From the NCBI RefSeq assembly GCF_009996735.1, contig NZ_JAACYI010000024.1, forward strand, positions 1 through 53,437: a DNA stretch of 53,437 bases, read 5' to 3'. This document shows positions 13,123-21,008 of the stretch, piece after piece. The first letter of the stretch is position 1; every line of letters starts with the position of its first letter. Under the pieces are notes generated by a model. It made no database searches, was not told the origin of the DNA, and worked only from the letters and a program-made list of their open reading frames with translations. This DNA comes from Cellulomonas sp. APG4 (lineage in GTDB: Bacteria > Actinomycetota > Actinomycetes > Actinomycetales > Cellulomonadaceae). A program made the position numbers and the translations under genes.

Positions 13123-16100
13123 ATGACCACCACGCCGGACGCTCGCACCGAGCGGGGCGCCGCCCCGGGCCTGGACGGACCGGCGTCGGACGCCCTCCTG
13201 CGCCTCGGTCGCCACCTGCGCCGCGGCGAGGTCAGCGCGGACCTGCGCACGCTGCACCGTGAGGGCGGCCGGGACGCCGACACGTTCTACCGGGACCGCT
13301 GGAGCCACGACAAGGTGGTCCGCTCGACCCACGGCGTCAACTGCACGGGTTCGTGCTCGTGGAAGGTGTACGTCAAGGACGGCATCATCACGTGGGAGTC
13401 GCAGCAGACGGACTACCCGTCGGTGGGTCCGGACAGCCCCGAGTACGAGCCGCGGGGCTGCCCGCGCGGTGCGGCGTTCAGCTGGTACACCTACTCGCCC
13501 ACGCGCGTGCGCTACCCCTACGTGCGCGGCCTGCTGCTCGAGATGTACCGCGAGGCCAAGGCCGCGGTGGGCGGCGACCCGGTCGAGGCGTGGGCGAGCA
13601 TCGTCGACGACCCCGAGAAGGCCCGGCGCTACAAGCAGGCCCGCGGCAAGGGCGGGCTGGTCCGAGCGACGTGGGACGAGGCCGTCGAGATCGCCGCGGC
13701 CGCGCAGGTCCACACGATCGCCCGCTACGGCCCCGACCGGGTGGCGGGCTTCTCGCCCATCCCGGCGATGTCGATGGTGTCCCACGGTGCAGGCGCGCGG
13801 TACCACTCGCTCATCGGCGCCCCGATGCTCTCGTTCTACGACTGGTACGCCGACCTGCCGGTCGCGTCACCCCAGGTGTTCGGCGACCAGACCGACGTGC
13901 CCGAGTCGGGGGACTGGTGGGACGCGGGCTACCTGATCATGTGGGGCTCGAACCTCCCGGTCACGCGCACCCCGGACGCCCACTGGATGGCCGAGGCGCG
14001 CTACCGCGGCCAGAAGGTCATCGCCGTCTCACCCGACTACGCGGACAACGTGAAGTTCGCCGACGAGTGGCTCGCGGTCCAGCCGGGGACCGACGGCGCG
14101 CTCGCCATGGCCATGGGGCACGTGACGCTGCGCGAGTTCTTCGTCGAGCGTCGCGTGCCGTACTTCATGGACTACGTCACGCACTACACGGACCTGCCGT
14201 TCCTGGTGCGGCTCGAGCCCGACGGCGACGCGTACGTCCCGGGCAAGTTCCTGACCGCGGCCGACCTGCCGGGCGCCGAGGCGCACACCGAGAACGCGGC
14301 CTTCAAGACGGTCCTCATGGACGCGCGCACCGGCGCGCCCGCGGTGCCGAACGGCTCGCTCGGTCACCACTACGGGCCCGACGGCGAGGGCCGGTGGAAC
14401 CTCGACCTGGGCGACGTCGAGCCGCAGCTCACGCTGCTCGACCCGTCCGCGGCGTCGTCGGCCCCCGAGACCGTCGAGATCGCGCTGCCGCGCTTCGACG
14501 CGCTCGACGGCGCGGCCGACGCGGTGCGCCGCGGGGTCCCGGTGCGCCGCGTGGGCGACCACCTGGTCACCACGGTGTTCGACCTGCTGCTCGCGCAGTA
14601 CGGCGTCGGGCGCGAGGGACTGCCGGGGGAGTGGCCCACGGGCTACGACGACCCGACGCAGCCGTGCACGCCGGCCTGGCAGGAGCAGTTCACCGGGGTC
14701 CCGGCCGCCAAGGCGGAGCGCATCGGGCGCGAGTTCGCGGCCAACGCCGAGGAGTCGCGCGGGCGCTCGATGATCCTCATGGGGGCGGGGACCAACCACT
14801 GGTTCCACTCCGACACGATCTACCGCGCGTTCCTCACCCTCACGACGCTCACGGGCTGCCAGGGCGTGAACGGCGGCGGCTGGGCGCACTACGTGGGCCA
14901 GGAGAAGGTGCGGCCGGTCACCGGTCAGCAGATGTACGCGACCGCGAACGACTGGGCGCGCCCGCCGCGCACGATGATCCAGACGGCGTACTGGTACCTG
15001 CACACCGACCAGTTCCGCTACGACGCGTTCGGGGCGGACACGCTCACGGCCGCGACCGCGGCGCGCAGCACGGGGCCGGGCGGTCTCGCGGGCAAGACGA
15101 CGGCCGACGTCATCGCGCAGTCCGCGCGCCTCGGCTGGATGCCCTCGTACCCGACCTTCGACCGCAACCCGCTCGACCTGGCCGACGAGGCCGAGGCCGC
15201 GGGTGTCCCGATCGGCGAGCACGTGCCCGCGGAGCTCACCGCGGGCCGGCTGCGGTTCGCGGCCGAGGACCCGGACGCCCCGGAGAACTTCCCGCGGGTG
15301 CTGACCATCTGGCGCGCGAACCTGCTGGGCTCCTCGGCCAAGGGCAACGAGTACTTCCTGCACCACCTGCTGGGCACGGACTCCAACCTGCGCGCCCAGG
15401 AGGCCCCCGAGGCGGCCCGGCCGCGCGACGTCGTCTGGCACGAGGACGCGCCCACGGGCAAGCTCGACCTGCTGCTCACCCTCGACTTCCGGATGACGAG
15501 CACCACGGTCTACTCCGACGTCGTGCTGCCGGCGGCCACCTGGTACGAGAAGCACGACCTCAACACCACGGACATGCACCCGTTCGTGAACTCGTTCAGC
15601 CCCGCGATCGCGCCGCCGTGGCAGACCCGCACGGACTTCGACATCTTCCACACGCTCGCGCGCCGGTTCAGCGCGCTCGCGGCCACGCACCTGGGCGTGC
15701 GCAAGGACGTCGTCGCCGTGCCGCTCATGCACGACACGCCGGACGAGCTCGCGACCCCGCACGGCCGGGTCGTCGACTGGAAGGACGGCGAGGTCGCGCC
15801 CGTGCCCGGGAAGACCATGCCGAAGCTCGTGGTCGTCGAGCGGGACTACGGCGCGACGGCCGCGAAGCTCGCGACGCTCGGCCCACTCGCGGACACCCTG
15901 GGCCTGACGACCAAGGGCGTGACGTTCGACGTCGACCGCGAGATCCAGTACCTCGCGAGCAAGAACGGCGTCGCCGGGGGCACCCCGGGCGGGGTCGCCG
16001 ACGGGCGACCGCTGCTGAGCCGTGACGTGCACGTGTGCGAGGCGATCCTCGCGCTCTCGGGCACCACCAACGGGCGCCTCGCGGTGCAGGGCTTCCACAC

Positions 16101-16911
16101 GCTCGAGAAGCGCACGGGCACGCGCATGGCCGACCTCGCGGCCGAGCACGAGGGCAAGATGGTCACCTTCGCGGACACGCAGGCCGCGCCGACGACGGTC
16201 ATCACCTCACCCGAGTGGTCCGGCACCGAGCACGGCGGGCGGCGCTACTCGCCGTTCACGGTCAACGTCGAGCGGCTCAAGCCGTGGCACACCCTCACCG
16301 GCCGCCAGCACTTCTACCTCGACCACGACTGGATGACGGAGATCGGCGAGGGCCTGCCGGTGTTCCGACCACCGCTCAACATGGAGGCGCTGTTCGGCGA
16401 GTCGGCGCTCGGCGAGGTCGGCGACGCCGCCGCCACGGGCGGGGCCGGGTCCCTGGGTGTCACGGTGCGCTACCTGACCCCGCACAACAAGTGGTCGATC
16501 CACTCCGAGTACCAGGACAACCTGTTCATGCTGTCGCTGTCCCGGGGCGGTCCGACCATCTGGATGAGCGACCGCGACGCCGCGAAGGTCGGCATCACCG
16601 ACAACGACTGGGTCGAGGCCGTCAACCGCAACGGCGTGGTGGTCGCGCGCGCCGTCGTCTCCCACCGCATGCCCGAGGGGACGGTCTACATGCACCACGC
16701 CCAGGACAGGCTGATCGACGTGCCGCGCTCGCAGACCACGGGCCGGCGCGGCGGCATCCACAACTCGCTCACGCGCCTGCTGGTCAAGCCGAGCCACCTC
16801 ATCGGCGGCTACGCCCAGCTGTCCTACGCGTTCAACTACCTCGGTCCCACCGGCAACCAGCGGGACGAGGTCACGGTCATCCGCCGCCGCAGCCAGGAGG
16901 TCGAGTACTGA
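13123..16911 (+). CDS. narG: Respiratory nitrate reductase alpha subunit NarG
   Basis: Mo-bisPGD catalytic subunit that reduces nitrate to nitrite at the inner face of the membrane. The 1262 aa length fits the family. The N-terminal FS0 cluster ligands are H70, C74, C78 and C113, with the same spacing as in E. coli NarG. Further family blocks are YDWYADLPVASPQ with QTDVPESGDWW, GTNHWFHSDTIYRAF, TGCQGVNGGGWAHYVGQEK, and the C-terminal molydopterin-binding region (NKWSIHSEYQDNLFMLSLSRGG, SYAFNYLGPTGNQRDE). No usable Tat signal is present, consistent with a cytoplasmic enzyme. GAGGAG precedes the ATG. Its stop overlaps the start of a 20-codon linker ORF as TGATG. Confidence 0.98.
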   Translation: MTTTPDARTERGAAPGLDGPASDALLRLGRHLRRGEVSADLRTLHREGGRDADTFYRDRWSHDKVVRSTHGVNCTGSCSWKVYVKDGIITWESQQTDYPSVGPDSPEYEPRGCPRGAAFSWYTYSPTRVRYPYVRGLLLEMYREAKAAVGGDPVEAWASIVDDPEKARRYKQARGKGGLVRATWDEAVEIAAAAQVHTIARYGPDRVAGFSPIPAMSMVSHGAGARYHSLIGAPMLSFYDWYADLPVASPQVFGDQTDVPESGDWWDAGYLIMWGSNLPVTRTPDAHWMAEARYRGQKVIAVSPDYADNVKFADEWLAVQPGTDGALAMAMGHVTLREFFVERRVPYFMDYVTHYTDLPFLVRLEPDGDAYVPGKFLTAADLPGAEAHTENAAFKTVLMDARTGAPAVPNGSLGHHYGPDGEGRWNLDLGDVEPQLTLLDPSAASSAPETVEIALPRFDALDGAADAVRRGVPVRRVGDHLVTTVFDLLLAQYGVGREGLPGEWPTGYDDPTQPCTPAWQEQFTGVPAAKAERIGREFAANAEESRGRSMILMGAGTNHWFHSDTIYRAFLTLTTLTGCQGVNGGGWAHYVGQEKVRPVTGQQMYATANDWARPPRTMIQTAYWYLHTDQFRYDAFGADTLTAATAARSTGPGGLAGKTTADVIAQSARLGWMPSYPTFDRNPLDLADEAEAAGVPIGEHVPAELTAGRLRFAAEDPDAPENFPRVLTIWRANLLGSSAKGNEYFLHHLLGTDSNLRAQEAPEAARPRDVVWHEDAPTGKLDLLLTLDFRMTSTTVYSDVVLPAATWYEKHDLNTTDMHPFVNSFSPAIAPPWQTRTDFDIFHTLARRFSALAATHLGVRKDVVAVPLMHDTPDELATPHGRVVDWKDGEVAPVPGKTMPKLVVVERDYGATAAKLATLGPLADTLGLTTKGVTFDVDREIQYLASKNGVAGGTPGGVADGRPLLSRDVHVCEAILALSGTTNGRLAVQGFHTLEKRTGTRMADLAAEHEGKMVTFADTQAAPTTVITSPEWSGTEHGGRRYSPFTVNVERLKPWHTLTGRQHFYLDHDWMTEIGEGLPVFRPPLNMEALFGESALGEVGDAAATGGAGSLGVTVRYLTPHNKWSIHSEYQDNLFMLSLSRGGPTIWMSDRDAAKVGITDNDWVEAVNRNGVVVARAVVSHRMPEGTVYMHHAQDRLIDVPRSQTTGRRGGIHNSLTRLLVKPSHLIGGYAQLSYAFNYLGPTGNQRDEVTVIRRRSQEVEY

Positions 16912-16973
16912 TGCGCACACCCTCGACCACCAGCCGCTCGACCAGCTCGACGACGACGGGAGGCCTCCGATGA
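16911..16973 (+). CDS. 20-codon linker ORF bridging narG and narH
   Basis: An ATG at 16911 overlaps the narG stop (TGATG) and its own TGA overlaps the narH ATG (ATGA). The predicted peptide is Ser/Thr/Arg-rich with no recognisable motif. The narH ribosome site GGGAGG lies inside it. It most likely passes terminating narG ribosomes on to narH instead of making a functional peptide; it could be chance. Confidence 0.4.
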   Translation: MRTPSTTSRSTSSTTTGGLR

Positions 16974-18757
16974 AGGTCATGGCACAGATGGCGATGGTCA
17001 TGAACCTCGACAAGTGCATCGGGTGCCACACGTGCTCGGTCACCTGCAAGCAGGCCTGGACCAACCGCACCGGCACCGAGTACGTCTGGTTCAACAACGT
17101 CGAGACGCGCCCCGGTCGCGGCTACCCCCGGACCTACGAGGACCAGGAGACGTGGGAGGGCGGCTGGACGCTCAACAAGCGGGGGCGCCTGCAGCTCAAG
17201 GCGGGCGGCCGGCTCAAGAACCTGTTCACGATCTTCTCGAGCCCCAAGATGCCGTCCATCGACGACTACTACGAGCCGTGGACGTACGACTACGAGAACC
17301 TGACCAACGCCCCGCTCCAGGAGCACACTCCGGTCGCGCGTCCCAAGTCCCTCATCTCCGGCAAGGACATGAACGTGTCGTGGAGCGCCAACTGGGACGA
17401 CGACCTGGGCGGTTCGGCCGACCTCGCGACGGCCGACCCGGTGCTCGCCAAGGTCTCGGAGCAGGTCAAGCTCGAGTTCGAGCAGACGTTCATGTTCTAC
17501 CTGCCGCGCATCTGCGAGCACTGCCTCAACCCGTCGTGCGCGGCGTCCTGCCCCTCGGGCGCGATCTACAAGCGCGAGGAGGACGGGATCGTCCTCGTGG
17601 ACCAGGACCAGTGCCGCGGCTGGCGCAAGTGCATCACCGGCTGCCCGTACAAGAAGGTCTACTTCAACCACCGCACGGGCAAGGCCGAGAAGTGCACGTT
17701 CTGCTTCCCGCGCATCGAGGTGGGCCTGCCGACGGTGTGCTCGGAGACCTGCGTGGGCCGCCTGCGGTACATCGGCCTGGTCCTCTACGACGCCGACCGC
17801 GTGCTCGAGGCCGCGAGCGAGCCCGACGAGACGAAGCTCCTCGCAGCGCAGCGCAGCGTGCTGCTCGACCCGCACGACCCGGAGGTCCAGCGCGCGGCCG
17901 AGCGTGAGGGCATCCCGCGCGACTGGGTCGAGGCCGCGCAGCGCTCGCCGATCTGGCGCCTCATCCACGACTACGAGGTCGCGCTGCCGCTGCACCCCGA
18001 GTACCGCACCATGCCGATGGTCTGGTACATCCCGCCGCTGTCGCCCGTGGTCGACGTGGTGACCGAGACCGGGGAGGACGGCGAGGACGCGGGCAACCTG
18101 TTCGCGGCGATCGACCGCCTGCGCATCCCGGTCGAGTACCTCGCGGAGCTGTTCACCGCGGGCGACGTCGCGCCGGTGACCGCCGTGCTCCAGCGGCTCG
18201 CGGCGATGCGCTCCTACATGCGCGACCTCAACATGGGCCGCGAGGGCGACGCGTCGATCCCGGCGGCCGTGGGCATGGACGAGCAGAGCATGTACGAGAT
18301 GTACCGCCTGCTGGCGCTCGCCAAGTACGACGAGCGGTACGTGATCCCGAGCGCGCACGCCGAGCAGGCGCACAGCCTCGAGGAGCTCGCGACCGAGTGC
18401 AGCCTGGACTACGAGGGTGGTCCGGGCATGGGCGGCTCGGGACCGTTCGGCGAGGGCTCGGGCCCCGGGTTCTCCGACCCCATCGCGGTCGAGAACTTCC
18501 ACATGCTCCAGGCCCGGCAGACGGCCGACACGGTCGCCGACCCCGCGACGCGCAAGGCCAGGGTCAACCTGCTCAACTGGGACGGCAAGGGCGCCCCGCC
18601 GGGGCTCTTCCCGCCGCGCGCGGACGACGAGGCCGACGGCACCGCGGCGGGTGTGGGTGCCGAGGTCCCGGCGAGTGCCGCACCGGCCGAGGTGCAGCCG
18701 CGGCCCGCGGGCGGGAGCGACGCCGGGCCTGCGGGGGACGGGACGGCGCCACGATGA
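16970..18757 (+). CDS. narH: Respiratory nitrate reductase beta subunit NarH
   Basis: Electron-transfer subunit with three [4Fe-4S] clusters and one [3Fe-4S] cluster linking NarI haems to NarG. Cysteine groups are CIGCHTCSVTC at 16-26, CEHCLNPSCAASCP near 182-195, CRGWRKCITGCP near 214-225 (the Trp in CxxWxxC marks the [3Fe-4S] site) and CTFC near 241 with a later CSETC. At 595 aa it is longer than E. coli NarH (512); the extra length is a C-terminal Ala/Gly/Pro-rich tail from about residue 545. ATGA overlap with the linker ORF and with narJ. Confidence 0.97.
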   Translation: MKVMAQMAMVMNLDKCIGCHTCSVTCKQAWTNRTGTEYVWFNNVETRPGRGYPRTYEDQETWEGGWTLNKRGRLQLKAGGRLKNLFTIFSSPKMPSIDDYYEPWTYDYENLTNAPLQEHTPVARPKSLISGKDMNVSWSANWDDDLGGSADLATADPVLAKVSEQVKLEFEQTFMFYLPRICEHCLNPSCAASCPSGAIYKREEDGIVLVDQDQCRGWRKCITGCPYKKVYFNHRTGKAEKCTFCFPRIEVGLPTVCSETCVGRLRYIGLVLYDADRVLEAASEPDETKLLAAQRSVLLDPHDPEVQRAAEREGIPRDWVEAAQRSPIWRLIHDYEVALPLHPEYRTMPMVWYIPPLSPVVDVVTETGEDGEDAGNLFAAIDRLRIPVEYLAELFTAGDVAPVTAVLQRLAAMRSYMRDLNMGREGDASIPAAVGMDEQSMYEMYRLLALAKYDERYVIPSAHAEQAHSLEELATECSLDYEGGPGMGGSGPFGEGSGPGFSDPIAVENFHMLQARQTADTVADPATRKARVNLLNWDGKGAPPGLFPPRADDEADGTAAGVGAEVPASAAPAEVQPRPAGGSDAGPAGDGTAPR

Positions 18758-19506
18758 ACCGCGCCCACCGCACCGCCGCGGCCCGTCGCGCCGCGAGCCG
18801 CGAGACCGCCGTCGTGCACCGCGTCGCGGGGCTGCTGCTCGAGTACCCGACGGCCGAGCTGGTCGCGCTGCTGCCGACCGTCCGGGCCGCGCTCGACGAG
18901 CTCCCACCGCGCCTCGCGGCCCCGCTCGCGGGGCTCGTCGAGCATCTGGCCGAGGGCGACCTCGTCGACCTCGAGGCCGAGTACGTCACGACGTTCGACC
19001 TGCGCCGACGCTGCTCGCTCTACCTCACCTACTTCGCGTACGGCGACACGCGCAAGCGCGGCGTCGCGCTGGTCGAGTTCAAGCAGGCGTGCCGACGCGC
19101 GGGGTACGAGATCGCCGACGACGAGCTGCCCGACCACCTGTGCGTGGTGCTCGAGCTGTGCTCGGCCGAGGGTGAGCAGGCGCAGGAGGAGGGCCTGCGG
19201 CTGCTCCTCGGCCACCGCGCGGGCCTCGAGCTGCTCCGGCTCGCCCTGCTCGACTCCGGCTCGCCCTGGGCGGGTGCGCTCGTCGCGGTGTGCGCGACGC
19301 TGCCCGCGCTCGACGGCGACGAGCGCGAGGCGGTCGCGCGGCTCGCGGCCCAGGGCCCACCCGAGGAGGAGGTCGGTCTCGACCCGTACCCGTCGTCGGG
19401 CTCGGTCCAGCCGATGACGCCGCCGCCGGTCGCCCTGCCGTTCCCCACCACCCGTGCGCCGCAGCCCGGCCGCATGCCCGAGCCCATCCCGGGAGCCCGA
19501 CGATGA
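18754..19506 (+). CDS. narJ: Nitrate reductase assembly chaperone NarJ (delta)
   Basis: System-specific chaperone that holds NarGH for cofactor insertion and membrane docking. The 250-residue protein shows LLLEYPTAELVALLP near 28, the NarJ hallmark YVTTFDLRRRCSLYLTYFAYGDTRKRG near 74-100 and DDELPDHLCVVLEL near 123-136. It ends in a proline-rich tail of about 40 residues. The ATG overlaps the narH stop; the frame is open further upstream inside narH but without homologous sequence. Confidence 0.93.
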   Translation: MNRAHRTAAARRAASRETAVVHRVAGLLLEYPTAELVALLPTVRAALDELPPRLAAPLAGLVEHLAEGDLVDLEAEYVTTFDLRRRCSLYLTYFAYGDTRKRGVALVEFKQACRRAGYEIADDELPDHLCVVLELCSAEGEQAQEEGLRLLLGHRAGLELLRLALLDSGSPWAGALVAVCATLPALDGDEREAVARLAAQGPPEEEVGLDPYPSSGSVQPMTPPPVALPFPTTRAPQPGRMPEPIPGARR

Positions 19507-20267
19507 CCTCGACCGCCGACACGATCCTGTGGGTCGTCATCCCCTACGTGTGCCTCGCGTTCTTCGTGCTGGGTCACGTGTGGCGCTACCGCTACGACAA
19601 GTTCGGCTGGACCACGCGCTCGTCGCAGCTCTACGAGAGCCGGCTGCTGCGCTGGGCGAGCCCGATGTTCCACTTCGGCATCCTCGCGGTGTTCCTGGGG
19701 CACGTCATGGGCCTGGGGATCCCCAAGGAGTGGACCGAGGCCGTGGGCATGACCGAGGAGATCTACCACTTCCTCGCGGTGAGCATCGGCGCGGTCGCGG
19801 GCGTCTGCACCGTCGTCGGCATGGTGCTGCTGATCTACCGGCGCCGCACCGTGGGACCGGTGTTCAGCGCGACGACGCCCATGGACAAGGTCATGTACCT
19901 GGTGCTGGCGATCGTGATCTTCCTCGGCATGTGGAACACGATCGCGGGCTCGATCCTCAACCTCGGTGGGCACTACGACTACCGCGAGGGAGTCTCCGTG
20001 TGGTTCCGCGGGATCTTCCGCTTCGACCTGCACCCCGAGCTCATGGCCGAGGCACCGTTCGGGTTCCAGGCCCACGGCATGAGCGCGATGCTGCTGTTCG
20101 CGCTGTGGCCGTTCACGCGCCTCGTTCACGTGTTCAGCGTGCCGCTGGGGTACCTGGTCCGCCCGTACGTCGTGTACCGCTCGAAGTCCTCTCGCCTCGG
20201 CGCGCGCGCGCCACGCGCGGGCTGGGAGCGGGTCGAGCGCACGCGCGAGACCTCCTCGCGTCGGTGA
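19503..20267 (+). CDS. narI: Nitrate reductase gamma subunit NarI (cytochrome b)
   Basis: Membrane quinol oxidase subunit, 254 aa with five membrane segments. Haem ligands are seen as H57 and H67 in SPMFHFGILAVFLGHVMG, and H191 and H209 in QAHGMSAMLL and RLVHVF; the 10- and 18-residue spacings equal those of the E. coli ligands. It takes electrons from menaquinol and passes them to NarH. The ATG overlaps narJ by ATGA and its end overlaps the DUF488 gene by GTGA. The last 30 residues are Arg-rich. Confidence 0.97.
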   Translation: MTSTADTILWVVIPYVCLAFFVLGHVWRYRYDKFGWTTRSSQLYESRLLRWASPMFHFGILAVFLGHVMGLGIPKEWTEAVGMTEEIYHFLAVSIGAVAGVCTVVGMVLLIYRRRTVGPVFSATTPMDKVMYLVLAIVIFLGMWNTIAGSILNLGGHYDYREGVSVWFRGIFRFDLHPELMAEAPFGFQAHGMSAMLLFALWPFTRLVHVFSVPLGYLVRPYVVYRSKSSRLGARAPRAGWERVERTRETSSRR

Positions 20268-20896
20268 CGGGGGCGGCCACGGGTGCGCCACGGGCGCAGG
20301 CCACCACGCTCTCCGGCCTGCTGACCTTCGGGCACGGGACCGCGTCGCGCGACGAGCTCCTCGACGTGCTGCGGGGCGCGGGCGTCGAGGCGGTCGTGGA
20401 CGTCCGGCGCTTCCCGGGCAGCCGCCGCCACCCGCACGTCGCGCGTGACGAGCTCGCGCGCTGGCTGCCCGAGGCGGGCCTGGCCTACCGGTGGGAGCCG
20501 CGGCTCGGGGGCCGGCGCAGCCGCCCGAAGGAGGGGGAGGGCCCCGCGAACGAGACCGGGGAGCCGGCGAACCCGGACCCGTGGTGGCGGGTCGCGGCGT
20601 TCGCCGCGTACGCGGCCCACACGCGCACCGACGAGTTCCGGGCCGCGACGGCCGAGCTGCTCGAGGGGGTCGCGCGGCAGCGCACCACGGTGCTGTGCAG
20701 CGAGAGCCTGTGGTGGCGTTGCCACCGCCGCCTGGTGGCCGACGTCGCGGTGCTGCTGCACGGCGTCCCGGTGCACCACCTGGGCCACGACGGCGGGCTC
20801 ACCGAGCACGTCCCGGCCGCGGGTGCGCGCGTGGCCGCCGACGGCGTGCGCTACGACCGCGTCGAGGACGTCGACCGGTCGGGCGCCCCGGGCTGA
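20264..20896 (+). CDS. DUF488 family protein coupled to the nar operon
   Basis: A 210-residue protein of unknown function with DUF488 blocks: LTFGHGT near 20, VEAVVDVRRFPGSRRHPHV near 40-58, FAAYAAH and ELLEGVARQRTTVLCSE near 123-146, then WRCHRRLVADVAVLL near 149-163 with a Cys-His pair. A charged insertion (RRSRPKEGEGPANETGEPANP) interrupts the fold near 82-102. The GTG overlaps the narI stop by GTGA, so it is translated with the nar operon, and a strong hairpin follows its stop. A role in nitrate respiration is only suggested by position. Confidence 0.75.
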   Translation: MTGAATGAPRAQATTLSGLLTFGHGTASRDELLDVLRGAGVEAVVDVRRFPGSRRHPHVARDELARWLPEAGLAYRWEPRLGGRRSRPKEGEGPANETGEPANPDPWWRVAAFAAYAAHTRTDEFRAATAELLEGVARQRTTVLCSESLWWRCHRRLVADVAVLLHGVPVHHLGHDGGLTEHVPAAGARVAADGVRYDRVEDVDRSGAPG

Positions 20897-20938
20897 CACG
20901 CGACCACCCGTGCGGCGCGGCCGGACGGGTGACGCGTG
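20897..20938 (+). terminator. Terminator hairpin of the nar operon
   Basis: CACGCG and CACCCGT pair with ACGGGTG and CGCGTG, a 13-bp stem with small bulges around a 13-base loop, starting directly after the DUF488 stop codon. There is no T tract, as is common in this GC range. Confidence 0.65.
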
Positions 20939-21008
20939 ATCCGATCGGCCCAGATCTTCCGGCCCCGCCAGGGGCAATCTGCCTGGAACGCTTCAGTCCG
21001 GACCGTGC

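Noticed and set aside
13123-13240. Twin-arginine signal on NarG
   Set aside because: The N-terminus has RLGRHLRRG but no hydrophobic h-region or cleavage site; NarG is expected to stay inside.
13353-16025. 890-codon open frame inside narG on the same strand
   Set aside because: It is a frame shadow of narG with an Arg/Pro/Gly-rich translation and no domain.
20940-21008. Possible c-di-GMP riboswitch before the GAF-GGDEF-EAL gene
   Set aside because: GGGGCAATCTGCCTGG and CAGTCCGG faintly recall GEMM motifs, but the conserved core and receptor helices cannot be drawn.
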